A DNA stretch of 64,000 bases, from NCBI RefSeq assembly GCF_000146065.2, contig NC_020449.1, positions 434,001 through 498,000 on the forward strand, written 5' to 3'. This DNA is from Candidatus Cloacimonas acidaminovorans str. Evry. Lineage in GTDB: Bacteria > Cloacimonadota > Cloacimonadia > Cloacimonadales > Cloacimonadaceae. Below the pieces are notes generated by a model. The model saw only the letters and a list, made by a program, of their open reading frames with translations. It was not told where the DNA came from and ran no database searches. Both the position numbers and the translations under genes were made by a program. How positions within the stretch are numbered: position 1 is the stretch's first letter; each line of letters begins with the position of its first letter. Positions 1 to 8,756 of the stretch are shown here, piece by piece.

Positions 1-250
1 CGGGACAGTCCCAGCGAAAAAAATAACTTGCCAATTTTATAAAGATGAAAAAGAGTGAAATACTAATATAAGTTGGAAAAAGGAAGAAGTTATCAGGAAT
101 TAATATCCTGCTATGCTAAAATGGTGATAGCTAAGAGGATTGCAAAAGATGGCGCTAATTGCTTTTCGGCATACCTTTTAACGTGCTGAAATTTATGGGG
201 CAAAGCGGAATTTGCCACTTCCTTTTCAGATAAAGCAAAGAGATGCATAA
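1..250. other. Non-coding left edge, possible gene remnant
   Basis: No intact gene is present. A short open stretch on the + strand (about 67-189) reads like the recognition-helix end of a Fis-type HTH (YAKMVIAKRIAKDGANCFSA) before a stop, which may be the decayed tail of an NtrC-family regulator. This is inference only. The region also holds the upstream sequence of the gene starting at 251. Confidence 0.3.
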
Positions 251-1300
251 ATGACTAAGAGATTTTTAGTTACGCTTATTTTACTGACGGCAGTATTTTG
301 TTCTGCTCTGGAGGTTACTTATATTGATTGGCAGAATTACGGTTCAGCGGCTACAAGAATCGTAATAGGTCTTTATGGCACAGGGTCTTATAAAGTTGAT
401 AAAAGTAATGACTTTGTAGAAATAAAGTTAGATAATGCCGATGTCAGTAAAGTAGATATTTCCAATTCTGCTGAGGGTTTGATAAAAAGTATAGAACAAT
501 TTGGGGATAAAATAGTTATCTCTACTTTCTGTCCTTACTGTTTGGAACAGATGGAATTGGATGCACCCCGGCGTTTAGTTTTGGATCTTATTGTTGCTCA
601 ACCGGATAAACAACAAAAAATAGAGCTTGTGGATTTCTATACCTCTGTGGGGAAATTAAATAGCGCTGATAAAATTTACTCCGAACTTCACCGTAATTAT
701 CCAAGTGATTATGAGATATTGTATAAATGGGCTTGTTTATTAAAACAAAGAGGTAGCGGTCGGCTAAAGGAAATAGTGGGGAAAATTCCTGAAAATTCCG
801 AGTATTATTCTTTGGCGCAACAAATGCTAAAGGGGACTGAGAAAAAAGATTCAGCCCAATTATGTTCCCCGCAGAAAGCGCAAAATGCCTGCAAAATAAG
901 CTCCGTTGAAGAAAAAACAACGACCGAGTCCCTATACATTATGCCCAAAACTCAGCAGGATAAGAAGCAGACAACTAAACCCGCTAAAATTAAAAAATTA
1001 TATGGCAGAAAATGGATTAGCGGAATTATGCTGTTAATCATCCTGATTTTGCTGTTAATTTTAATATATCTTTTCATTGCAAGCATTAGCAGAAAGAAAA
1101 AGAAAACAACACTGAACATCAATATTGAACCCGACAATAAAGAAGATATTCACCCCGAGGAAAATAAAACCCTCTGTCTTATGGTTCGTCGTTTGCTTGA
1201 TTTTGGTTGGACAAATAGTGAAATTGCTAAAGAATTAAAAATATCCGAGGAGGAAGTGGAACGCCTGGTGCAATTGTGTCATCAGGATGAATCCCAATAA
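251..1300 (+). CDS. Membrane-tethered protein with periplasmic domain and cytoplasmic HTH
   Basis: The 349-residue protein has a signal peptide (about residues 1-19), a periplasmic beta-rich region (about 20-118) resembling an AMIN-like domain, then a helical TPR-like stretch (about 122-195). A low-complexity linker leads to one strong membrane helix (about 255-278), a basic stop-transfer patch RKKKK, and a C-terminal helix-turn-helix (about 316-345) with the pattern GWTNSEIAKELKISEEEVER. The topology places the HTH in the cytoplasm, so it could link an envelope state to DNA or protein binding. That role is inferred; I do not recognise a named family. The next gene starts 3 nt after its stop, so the two are probably co-transcribed. 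Confidence 0.75.
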   Translation: MTKRFLVTLILLTAVFCSALEVTYIDWQNYGSAATRIVIGLYGTGSYKVDKSNDFVEIKLDNADVSKVDISNSAEGLIKSIEQFGDKIVISTFCPYCLEQMELDAPRRLVLDLIVAQPDKQQKIELVDFYTSVGKLNSADKIYSELHRNYPSDYEILYKWACLLKQRGSGRLKEIVGKIPENSEYYSLAQQMLKGTEKKDSAQLCSPQKAQNACKISSVEEKTTTESLYIMPKTQQDKKQTTKPAKIKKLYGRKWISGIMLLIILILLLILIYLFIASISRKKKKTTLNINIEPDNKEDIHPEENKTLCLMVRRLLDFGWTNSEIAKELKISEEEVERLVQLCHQDESQ

Positions 1301-1303
1301 AAT

Positions 1304-2830
1304 ATGGCTAAGAAAATATGTTTGGCTATCCTGTTACTTTTTTGTTCATTATTACCTGCTTTGAGTTTGATACCGGATTCTGCCTTTGCTCCGGAAATTC
1401 AGAAAGGGTTAAAACCCAGTTTATTAAGTTATCTCCAAAGTGCAAAAGAAGATAGTATCTCTATTTATAATAATGGATTATACCTTCCTTTTGTCTCGCG
1501 TTCCAGCGTAGGTGACGCTGTCCTTGATATTTGCCGTTTGGGAAATGCCAACTATTCTTTATTGAGTTATCAAAGTCCTGATTATAAATTGAGAGGGGAA
1601 CTGAATTTTATTGGGGGTTTGGAACCTGTTAAAAAGGATGAAAGTTACAGCTTTCTCTACAGAGGGTGGCTGTTGAAATCGCAATATGGAAAACACATAG
1701 AAATGAATACTAAATGGTGGAACGGAATTTTTTTGGGTAATCAAAACGCAGCAAGAAATTCCTGGCTGGTGGATGGTTACTACAATACCACCGATGAAAA
1801 ACTGAACATTGATAATCTTAGCGGAGATATCAGCTACAATGCCAAGAACTTAACTCTGGCTTTAGGACGGGGAAAATTTCCCGTAGGCAATTCTATTAGC
1901 GGAAGTATCATTTTGAATGATGGGGTGAATGATTACGGTTATATTTTGGCTGAAGGCAGAGCAGGCATTTTTAGTATCTCTTTTTTGCACGCATCTTTAA
2001 TGGCAGATAGCACTTACAATATATATAATGACCATTTTTACAACAACAAGAATTATCCCGATAAGTATCTGGCATTGCATCAATTCGGCTTTCATCCTTG
2101 TTCTAATTTGCATCTTTTCCTTGGTGAAGAAATCATCTATGGCAATCGTTCACCGGAAATTAGCTACTTTTTACCCAATGCTTTCTGGCGAGCAATTGAG
2201 CATAACCTTTGGGATAGAGATAATGTAATGATTTTTGCTGGAGGTTCTTATCGTCCTGTTCAACCGTTATTTCTTTATGCACAAGTTCTTATAGATGAAT
2301 TTAGTTCCAGCAAACTTTTCAGTGATTGGTGGGGAAATAAATATGCTTTACAGGGTGGAATGCGTTGGAATGTTCCTTTTTCTTTACCGGAAAGTCCTTC
2401 TGCAGATATAACAACAGAAATTACAGCTGTCCGTCCTTTCACTTATACGCACTATTTGAATCATACGATGTTTTCTACTGATGGCAGACCTCTGGGCTAT
2501 CCTAAAGGTTCCAATTTGGCAGATGTTTCTTGTCTTTTGCGTTTGCCATATAAAGATATTTTTCTTTGGCAGGGAGGTGTATCTTATTGCAAACAAGGAA
2601 GTTTTGGCAGTGACTGGAGGCAAAATTATCATAATGTTTTTAATACAGCGGAAGAAATTGATGAAGGCACGGCGGATTGGTTTCAAGGAACAAAGACAGA
2701 AACTATTACCTTGAAAAGTAATGTCCTTATAGATATTTTTGCTCATCACCGTCTCCTTTTTGGTTTTGAAACTGCTCACCTTGATGACTGGCAAAATACC
2801 TTCTATTCTGCCTGGCAGTTTATTTATTAA
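1304..2830 (+). CDS. Outer-membrane beta-barrel, Wzi-like
   Basis: The 508-residue protein starts with a signal peptide (MAKKICLAILLLFCSLLPAL) and continues as alternating aromatic/hydrophobic strands typical of a large outer-membrane barrel. The middle section (around residues 265-345, including FFLPNAFW-like and GGSYRP stretches) resembles capsule-assembly Wzi family proteins, which bind surface polysaccharide. I see no catalytic motif. It follows the membrane-tethered HTH gene by 3 nt and precedes a small membrane protein by 10 nt, suggesting an envelope operon. The Wzi assignment is by overall resemblance only; it could be another porin-like barrel. Confidence 0.65.
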   Translation: MAKKICLAILLLFCSLLPALSLIPDSAFAPEIQKGLKPSLLSYLQSAKEDSISIYNNGLYLPFVSRSSVGDAVLDICRLGNANYSLLSYQSPDYKLRGELNFIGGLEPVKKDESYSFLYRGWLLKSQYGKHIEMNTKWWNGIFLGNQNAARNSWLVDGYYNTTDEKLNIDNLSGDISYNAKNLTLALGRGKFPVGNSISGSIILNDGVNDYGYILAEGRAGIFSISFLHASLMADSTYNIYNDHFYNNKNYPDKYLALHQFGFHPCSNLHLFLGEEIIYGNRSPEISYFLPNAFWRAIEHNLWDRDNVMIFAGGSYRPVQPLFLYAQVLIDEFSSSKLFSDWWGNKYALQGGMRWNVPFSLPESPSADITTEITAVRPFTYTHYLNHTMFSTDGRPLGYPKGSNLADVSCLLRLPYKDIFLWQGGVSYCKQGSFGSDWRQNYHNVFNTAEEIDEGTADWFQGTKTETITLKSNVLIDIFAHHRLLFGFETAHLDDWQNTFYSAWQFIY

Positions 2831-2840
2831 GGGTTCAAAA

Positions 2841-3254
2841 ATGAGAGTAGTTGATCGCCTTGAATTCCCGAAGCGGTATAAACCGAAACAGTTTATCCTG
2901 ATTATTGTTATTGTTCTTGTTATTCTGGGGATTTTCATTCAACGCTCCAGTGTAAGAAGAAATGCGTCCCGAATTCAAATCAGCGATGTCCGCATCTCCA
3001 ATTTCGGCACTCAATTTATAGAACTGGAATACACTCTTGCCAATACCGGTAAAAGAGACCAGGAAATTGCATTAATGGCAAGGGTTTGGGATGTGGAAGG
3101 CGAAGAAATTGCCAGCGCTTTATTTAGTGTGAAAGTGAAGGCAAATAGTATAAGCAAACGGACTAAAATGCTGGATAAACTAAATCGGGCTTTACAAGAA
3201 GGGGAAAGACCTTATAAAGCGGAAATAGCGCTCTATACAAGACATATACCTTAA
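2841..3254 (+). CDS. Small single-pass membrane protein
   Basis: The protein has 137 residues. The start is placed at ATG 2841, just after the preceding stop; an earlier in-frame start would overlap the barrel gene by about 90 nt. A short basic N-terminus (about 1-17) is followed by one hydrophobic helix (about 18-36, FILIIVIVLVILGIFI) and a beta-rich extracytoplasmic domain (about 45-135). That domain resembles FxLyD/LEA-like Ig folds in which a tail differs from a paired form (IELEYTLANTGKRDQEIALM). The function is unknown. It is likely the last gene of the envelope operon starting at 251. Confidence 0.65.
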   Translation: MRVVDRLEFPKRYKPKQFILIIVIVLVILGIFIQRSSVRRNASRIQISDVRISNFGTQFIELEYTLANTGKRDQEIALMARVWDVEGEEIASALFSVKVKANSISKRTKMLDKLNRALQEGERPYKAEIALYTRHIP

Positions 3255-3565
3255 CCTGGAAGAACGCCATTTTCGTCGTTCACTGCCGCAATATCTTTTA
3301 CGCTACTTGCAAATGAATTTGGCATTGCAAACGCGTGATGTTAGGAAGGAAGAATGAATATCAAATGGCAGTTAGGATAAATTTTTGTTTATAAGGGAAG
3401 AATAAAAAATTATAAATTTGTGTCATTTATGAAATCTGTGAGAGAATAATTTATCGTCGTCATTAATCATAAGCGCCAATGAAGATATTGTAAGAGATAA
3501 AATTGGGAAAGCGCTAATGACTTCTGACTTAAATAAAAAATCCTGAAGATGGAGATAAAATGTAA
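3255..3565. other. 311-nt gap with one ~75-bp repeat copy
   Basis: There is no supported gene. The first ~100 nt contain an open frame (3229-3357) coding for 42 residues rich in charged helices without a convincing start; it may be a remnant. The second half holds a copy of the GTCGTCA-type dispersed repeat at 3456-3530 (listed separately). Confidence 0.5.
3456..3530. repeat. Dispersed ~75-bp repeat, copy 1
   Basis: This begins with GTCGTCATTAATCATAAG and ends with AATGACTTCTGACTT. The same ends and length occur at 30957-31032 and 34535-34609. It is the most diverged of the three copies. The copies are all intergenic and carry partly complementary ends, so they look like a small non-autonomous (MITE-like) element. 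Confidence 0.55.
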
Positions 3566-5875
3566 ATGGAGGCAAACAGAAAAGCACCTGCTCCTTTTCT
3601 CTTGCCGGTTTTGTTTTGGACTATCGGTATCATCCTGGCAAAATGCTTCCTGCCGGGAATAAATTTTCAATTAATTATAGCCGGTGGATTAACAATTGTT
3701 GCTATCTTTATGCGTAGGATACGCCAAATTTTACTGCTGTTACTTTTTTTGTTTTTAGGTATGTTACGCTTTTCTTTATGCCAACAGGAAAGTTCTCAAC
3801 TGGAGATGTTATTGCAGGAAAAAGAACACCTTCAGCAGGAAATAACTTTTAATGTTACAAGGGTCTTTTCAGTGGAGGAAAAGCGTTATGCCATAGAGCT
3901 TGATTCCCTTGCCTCTTATCCTTTGCAAGAAAAAATTATCCTATCTACCAATGAAAGCTTAATCCCAGGCAGAACTTATCGTTTATTAGCGGAAATTTAT
4001 CCCTTAACCCGCGATCCTATTTTGGATATTTATCCTAATCGTTATTCTGCAGTTGCTTATCAATTGGGCAAAGCACAGGAATTTCCCAACCTAAAAGTTA
4101 GCGCTATAATTGGCAGATTGCGTTATGAACTGCTAAGTTCACTGGAAGCTAAATTGGGAGAAGATGCGGATTGGGCAAAAGCATTGCTTTTTGGTGAATC
4201 GGGATTAAAGCAGGAATACATTACTCAGCTTACCGGAGCAGGAATTATACATTTGATAGTTGTAAGCGGAATGCATATCTGGTTTATTTATTTGATTCTG
4301 GTTTCGCTGTTAAGGATGTTTTTTAAAAGGGAAATAGCGGAGTTTCTTTTTCTACCGTTAATTTTACTTTATGCGGCACTCAATAACTGGTCTCCTTCTG
4401 TAACTCGCTCTATTATTATGATTTCAGTAGGTATTTTAGCTCGCTGGCTGCAAAGTCCTGTTTCGGGAGCTCAAACATTAGCTTTATCTTTGTTTATTAT
4501 AACTCTCTTAAGTCCTTTGCAGTTGTTTAATATAGGACTTCAGCTTTCCTTTGTTTCGGTGCTGGTTATTTTTTACGGATTGCCCAATTTTCGGTTATTT
4601 TCCCGGGATAAAATATTGAACAATCCCTTTTATAAAGTGCTTAATGATTTACAAGATGGTATTTTACTTTCGGCGCTTATTTCCATAGCAATAACTCCTT
4701 TCACTCTCTATTATTTTGGGACTGCATCTCTAAATGGCATAATTGGCAATACATTAGGCATTCCACTTAGCGGAATATTGCTCCCGCTATCTTTTTTAGT
4801 GCTGATAACTCCTCAGAGCTGGTATTTAACAAAAATATTTGTAATAGTTTATAGAGCAGTTAATATTTTATGGATACGCTGGATGCAGTTTTGTTACAAC
4901 TTGCCTTTTTCCCTGTCTGCCAATTACTTATCTCTGTTTCAGGCAATAGCTTTAGCAGTTGTAATTCTGTGGGGTTTTTTCCTTATTCGCGGTAAATTCA
5001 AATTTGCTTTGCAAGCTGTAATTCCTATGTCTCTGTTGGTTACCGGTTTTATGCTGATTCCTACTTGGCAAAAACCAGAGGCAAGTGTATATATTTATAA
5101 TTGCGGTGTAGGTGATTGCACTCTAATTCGTTTTGCAAATGGTGAAACAATGCTGATTGATACAGGTGGCACAAAAAAGAAAGGGTTTGCGGAAAATATT
5201 TTAACTAAAAGCGATTATTCCGAAGAAAGTTGGTTAAGTAAGAATTTACTTCCCTGGCTGGGCAAAAAGGGCATCACCAAAATTGACTATCTTGTTCTTA
5301 CGCATTTACATAGCGATCATTGTGGAGGTTTGATAACCTTGCTGAATCAGAAAAAAATAAAGCATATTTTTGTCAGCGATGAAAGCACCAAACAAGAGCT
5401 CTGGAACTATGCATCTAAACAGAAATATTTTGGAACAGCTCAAATACATACAGTTACGGATACCTGTTCATTCTTTACAGGCAAGGCAAAATTGAAATTC
5501 CTGCATCCGGATAAATCCTATCATCCCTTAAACGAGAATAACTCTTCTCTGGTTTGCCGTTTGGATACAAAACAGGAACGCCTTCTTTTTACAGGCGATA
5601 TTGAAGCCGAAGCTGAAAATTATCTGGTAGATAACTATGCGCAAGAACTGCAAGCGGACTTTTTAAAAATCCCACATCATGGTTCACGCAATTCCAGTTC
5701 GTCCGAATTTTTACAGGCAGTTAACCCCCAAGAAGTTTGGATAACTGCCTCCAGCAGAAATAGTTATCACTTTCCTCATCCCGAAACAATAAAGCGCTTA
5801 CAAAAACAGCAAACCAAAATCTTCATCACCGGAAACGGAACTATCAGAAAAATGATTGACAGCAGAAGTAACTAA
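3566..5875 (+). CDS. comEC: ComEC/Rec2 competence DNA channel
   Basis: The 769-residue protein is of usual length for ComEC. It has an N-terminal membrane region with a DUF4131-like soluble part (about 60-200), a central Competence domain of many membrane helices (about 215-490, with the VVSGMHIWFIY motif), and a C-terminal metallo-beta-lactamase-like domain (about 505-765). The last keeps metal-binding motifs HLHSDHCGG, LLFTGDIE and IPHHGSRNS. In naturally competent bacteria ComEC carries single-stranded DNA across the inner membrane; its presence suggests DNA uptake ability. GGAG lies 11 nt before the ATG. The next gene begins 28 nt downstream. Confidence 0.93.
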   Translation: MEANRKAPAPFLLPVLFWTIGIILAKCFLPGINFQLIIAGGLTIVAIFMRRIRQILLLLLFLFLGMLRFSLCQQESSQLEMLLQEKEHLQQEITFNVTRVFSVEEKRYAIELDSLASYPLQEKIILSTNESLIPGRTYRLLAEIYPLTRDPILDIYPNRYSAVAYQLGKAQEFPNLKVSAIIGRLRYELLSSLEAKLGEDADWAKALLFGESGLKQEYITQLTGAGIIHLIVVSGMHIWFIYLILVSLLRMFFKREIAEFLFLPLILLYAALNNWSPSVTRSIIMISVGILARWLQSPVSGAQTLALSLFIITLLSPLQLFNIGLQLSFVSVLVIFYGLPNFRLFSRDKILNNPFYKVLNDLQDGILLSALISIAITPFTLYYFGTASLNGIIGNTLGIPLSGILLPLSFLVLITPQSWYLTKIFVIVYRAVNILWIRWMQFCYNLPFSLSANYLSLFQAIALAVVILWGFFLIRGKFKFALQAVIPMSLLVTGFMLIPTWQKPEASVYIYNCGVGDCTLIRFANGETMLIDTGGTKKKGFAENILTKSDYSEESWLSKNLLPWLGKKGITKIDYLVLTHLHSDHCGGLITLLNQKKIKHIFVSDESTKQELWNYASKQKYFGTAQIHTVTDTCSFFTGKAKLKFLHPDKSYHPLNENNSSLVCRLDTKQERLLFTGDIEAEAENYLVDNYAQELQADFLKIPHHGSRNSSSSEFLQAVNPQEVWITASSRNSYHFPHPETIKRLQKQQTKIFITGNGTIRKMIDSRSN

Positions 5876-5903
5876 TATAAAATGCCTTTGTAAGGATGAA
5901 ATA

Positions 5904-7514
5904 ATGCAAAAAAATGTGAAAGAAGCGCTGTTATTAGATAAACTTTTTGCCTTGCTGGAAACCAATGGCGAAGTTATGGAAAGCGTAAAACACCAAAAAC
6001 TGAATAAAAAGCACTACAGCTTTGAGGAATTGAAAACTCAAAACCGGAATACAGAAAATTTACTAAAGGCAATCAAAGAAAGTAGAGCATTGGAAGCAAG
6101 GTTAGAAAGTATTTTCAGTGAACTTTCCCTTTTGCCCATAAAGCATTTAAAGACCACCGAGCGTTTGGAACTAAATGAACTTTTTGAGATAAAATCATTC
6201 CTTTTCAGTTACTTGCATTTGCAGGAAATATTACAGGAACATAAACTTAATCACCAACATCCGTTACCGGATATGCAAAAAATGTTTTCCCTGCTTGATC
6301 CCGAAGGCAATAAACTTCCTACCTTTCGGATTTATCCTTCCTATTCTTCTGTCTTAAAAAAGCTTACCCAAAAGCAGTTTGCTATAGCCAAGCGCTTGAA
6401 AGAAGCTCGGAAACGGGATTTGGAAAAGGCAAAACAGGAATTGGGTATGCCTACTTTGAAAGAGGAATTTACTCTTTCCCGCAATCGTAAAGAACAACTG
6501 GAGGCAATTTTAGCATCCAAATATTTTATTGTGGTCTCGGAAGGGCTGGCAAATTATAATTTCCGCCTGGCTGATTCTAAAGAAGCTGCTGATTTGAAAG
6601 CCGAACTGCATCAACTCTCAATTGAGCTGACGGAAGAGGAAAATAAGATTTTATGCTCTCTTACAACTCAAATACAAAATGCCTTTAGTAATTTTGAGCT
6701 TGCCTATAACAGTGCCGGAGAATATGCATGGGATTTTTGCCTAGGTAAATTTGCTTTGCATTATAACTGTTGCCTGCCAACTATAACTCCTTCTTTTGAA
6801 GGTATTTATCTTAACGAAGCAGTTAATTTGCCTCTGAAACTTTTTCTGGAAACACTACAACGTCAATACCAACCCCTAAATATTGCAATGAGCAAAAAGG
6901 ATAATCTGATAACAGGTCCTAATATGGGTGGCAAAAGCACTGCTTTAATAACTATTGGTCAAATGTGCATTTTGGCTTCACTGGGAATACCTTTACCGGC
7001 TAAAAAAGCTAAATTACCTCTATATGATGAGGTTTATTACAATCACGATGCGGGAGAAAACAGTGAGACCTTAAGTTCTTTTGCCCGGGAAGTTGTCTCT
7101 TTATCTAATATGTTACTGCGTAAGGGAAATAAACTTGTTTTACTGGATGAATTTGCTAAAGGAACCAATCCCGAAGAAGGTGAGGCAATTTGTGTGGCAA
7201 CGCTTAAGTATTTGATAAATAGTAATAATACTATCATTTCTGCTACTCATTTCAGTGCTCCGGCAGAACTTGCAGGTTTGGCTCATTTTACTATCAAAGG
7301 AATTGATGAACAAGGTTTTAAGCGTTTGGAAAAAATGCAGGACAGCAATTTGGAAACACGCTTGGCACTTCTTTCGGAAGCAATGGATTATTCTCTTTTA
7401 CCTGTTTCTGCAAAGACAGAACCTCCTAAATGTGCAATTCGTATTGCCGGAATTTTAGGTTTACCAGCTGAAATTTTACAACAACTGCCCAAGGAGAAAA
7501 ATGCCCAAAGTTAG
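5904..7514 (+). CDS. MutS-family ATPase (MutS2-like or aminomutase reactivase-like)
   Basis: The 536-residue protein starts at ATG 5904, preceded by AAGGATGA; an upstream in-frame start would overlap comEC. It has a helical core/lever region (about 1-310) and a MutS ABC ATPase (about 330-520) with Walker A GPNMGGKST, Walker B LVLLDEFAKGTNPEEGEA and switch histidine ISATHFS. The mismatch-recognition domain I of MutS and the Smr nuclease domain of MutS2 are absent, so classical mismatch repair is unlikely. The DEF..GTNP.EG form of Walker B resembles, from memory, MutS-like reactivases of lysine 5,6-aminomutase (KamB/KamC). It overlaps the exporter gene downstream by 14 nt. Confidence 0.8.
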   Translation: MQKNVKEALLLDKLFALLETNGEVMESVKHQKLNKKHYSFEELKTQNRNTENLLKAIKESRALEARLESIFSELSLLPIKHLKTTERLELNELFEIKSFLFSYLHLQEILQEHKLNHQHPLPDMQKMFSLLDPEGNKLPTFRIYPSYSSVLKKLTQKQFAIAKRLKEARKRDLEKAKQELGMPTLKEEFTLSRNRKEQLEAILASKYFIVVSEGLANYNFRLADSKEAADLKAELHQLSIELTEEENKILCSLTTQIQNAFSNFELAYNSAGEYAWDFCLGKFALHYNCCLPTITPSFEGIYLNEAVNLPLKLFLETLQRQYQPLNIAMSKKDNLITGPNMGGKSTALITIGQMCILASLGIPLPAKKAKLPLYDEVYYNHDAGENSETLSSFAREVVSLSNMLLRKGNKLVLLDEFAKGTNPEEGEAICVATLKYLINSNNTIISATHFSAPAELAGLAHFTIKGIDEQGFKRLEKMQDSNLETRLALLSEAMDYSLLPVSAKTEPPKCAIRIAGILGLPAEILQQLPKEKNAQS

Positions 7515-8292
7515 TTCTCAACAAGTGCTTGAATTAGCTTTAGAAGTCGGACGCATAATTTTACAAAGCGGAGGAACTACAAACCGCGTGGAATTGATGA
7601 TGAAAAAGGTCTGCAATTGTTTTGGCTATCCTGAAACAGAGTCGTATGTAACTCCTACCGGCATTTTTATCAGCATCAAAGATGAAAACGGCAATATTTT
7701 TACCAGTATTAAAAGAATAGAAAATCGGCGTATAGACCTGGGGAAAATAACTCGCATCAGCACAATGGTGAATTGTATGGAAGTTAAACCACTTTCCGAA
7801 CAGGAATTGCAGGAACAACTGGTTAATTTTACAAACGAACTGAGAAAAATAGATAATGAAAACCCTTGGAGCCCCTGGATAAGAGACATCTGTGGAGGTG
7901 CCACAAGTGGATTTTTCTGCTTGCTTTTTGGAGGTTCCTGGGCTGAATTTGCTGTTGCCTTTTTCATTGGTGCAGTTGTTACTTTTGGCTTAAAATATCT
8001 GGAGAAATTGGCTTTTAATAACTTTCTGCTGAATGCCATAGCAGCAGCGTTGATTGTTATGTTGGCAAAAACATTGGATATCTTCATACCCTATATTCGT
8101 TTAGATAATATAATCATTGGTGGAATAATGTTACTTGTTCCAGGGCTATCTATTACAAATGCCATTCGTGATACAATGAGTGGAGACCTTGTTGCTGGAA
8201 CTGCCAGAGCTGTAGAAGCACTATTTATTACAGTAGGAATCGTAGCGGGAAGTGCTTCAATGCTTAAAATTTGGTCAATGTGGGGTTATTGA
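7501..8292 (+). CDS. Threonine/serine exporter, large (ThrE N-terminal/YjjP) subunit
   Basis: The 263-residue protein matches the DUF1212/YjjP family, the N-terminal half of ThrE. A cytoplasmic part (about 1-115) begins with the family pattern ALEVGRIILQSGGTTNRVE and is followed by about five membrane helices (about 125-260), including a GGIMLLVPGLSITNAIRDTM motif. With its small partner downstream it forms an inner-membrane exporter of threonine and serine (and in relatives dicarboxylates). The stop overlaps the partner start (TGATG). Export of amino acids or related acids fits an amino-acid fermenter, although the substrate here is not shown. Confidence 0.88.
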   Translation: MPKVSSQQVLELALEVGRIILQSGGTTNRVELMMKKVCNCFGYPETESYVTPTGIFISIKDENGNIFTSIKRIENRRIDLGKITRISTMVNCMEVKPLSEQELQEQLVNFTNELRKIDNENPWSPWIRDICGGATSGFFCLLFGGSWAEFAVAFFIGAVVTFGLKYLEKLAFNNFLLNAIAAALIVMLAKTLDIFIPYIRLDNIIIGGIMLLVPGLSITNAIRDTMSGDLVAGTARAVEALFITVGIVAGSASMLKIWSMWGY

Positions 8293-8744
8293 TGCGTCCG
8301 TTTGATACTTTAACTTTAATGCAATTTATTTGGGCTTTTTTAGCTATTTTAGGTTTTTCCATTCGTTCCAACTTAAAAGGGATACGAATTCTTTTTACTG
8401 CTTTAAGTGGAGGACTGTGTTGGGCTTTTTATTTAATTATTTTGTATTATAGCAAGTCCATGCTTTTTTCTGTATTCGTAGCTATTATCCTGGTGTGCAT
8501 TTATTCGGAAATAGTAGCACCGCGTTTAAAAACACCGGTTTCCGTTTTTGTAACCTGTGCTATTATTCCTTTAGTTCCGGGAAGAGGTCTTTTTAATTCT
8601 ATGCAATTATACATAGCCGGGGATAATTTGCACGCTTCCAAAGCTATTTTACAGACCCTGCTTATTGCTGGAACCATTTCCATTGCAATTGCTATTGTGT
8701 CTTCAGTAACCAATTTAATCAACAAACTGATGAACAGATTTTAG
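8292..8744 (+). CDS. Threonine/serine exporter, small (ThrE C-terminal/YjjB) subunit
   Basis: The 150-residue, highly hydrophobic protein has about four membrane helices and the DUF3815/YjjB signature CAIIPLVPGRGLFNSM. The start ATG at 8292 shares its A with the TGA of the partner gene, which indicates translational coupling and equal production. In actinobacteria both halves are one ThrE polypeptide; here they are split as in E. coli YjjP/YjjB. The next gene starts 12 nt after its stop. Confidence 0.87.
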   Translation: MRPFDTLTLMQFIWAFLAILGFSIRSNLKGIRILFTALSGGLCWAFYLIILYYSKSMLFSVFVAIILVCIYSEIVAPRLKTPVSVFVTCAIIPLVPGRGLFNSMQLYIAGDNLHASKAILQTLLIAGTISIAIAIVSSVTNLINKLMNRF

Positions 8745-8756
8745 GAGCTTAATAAA

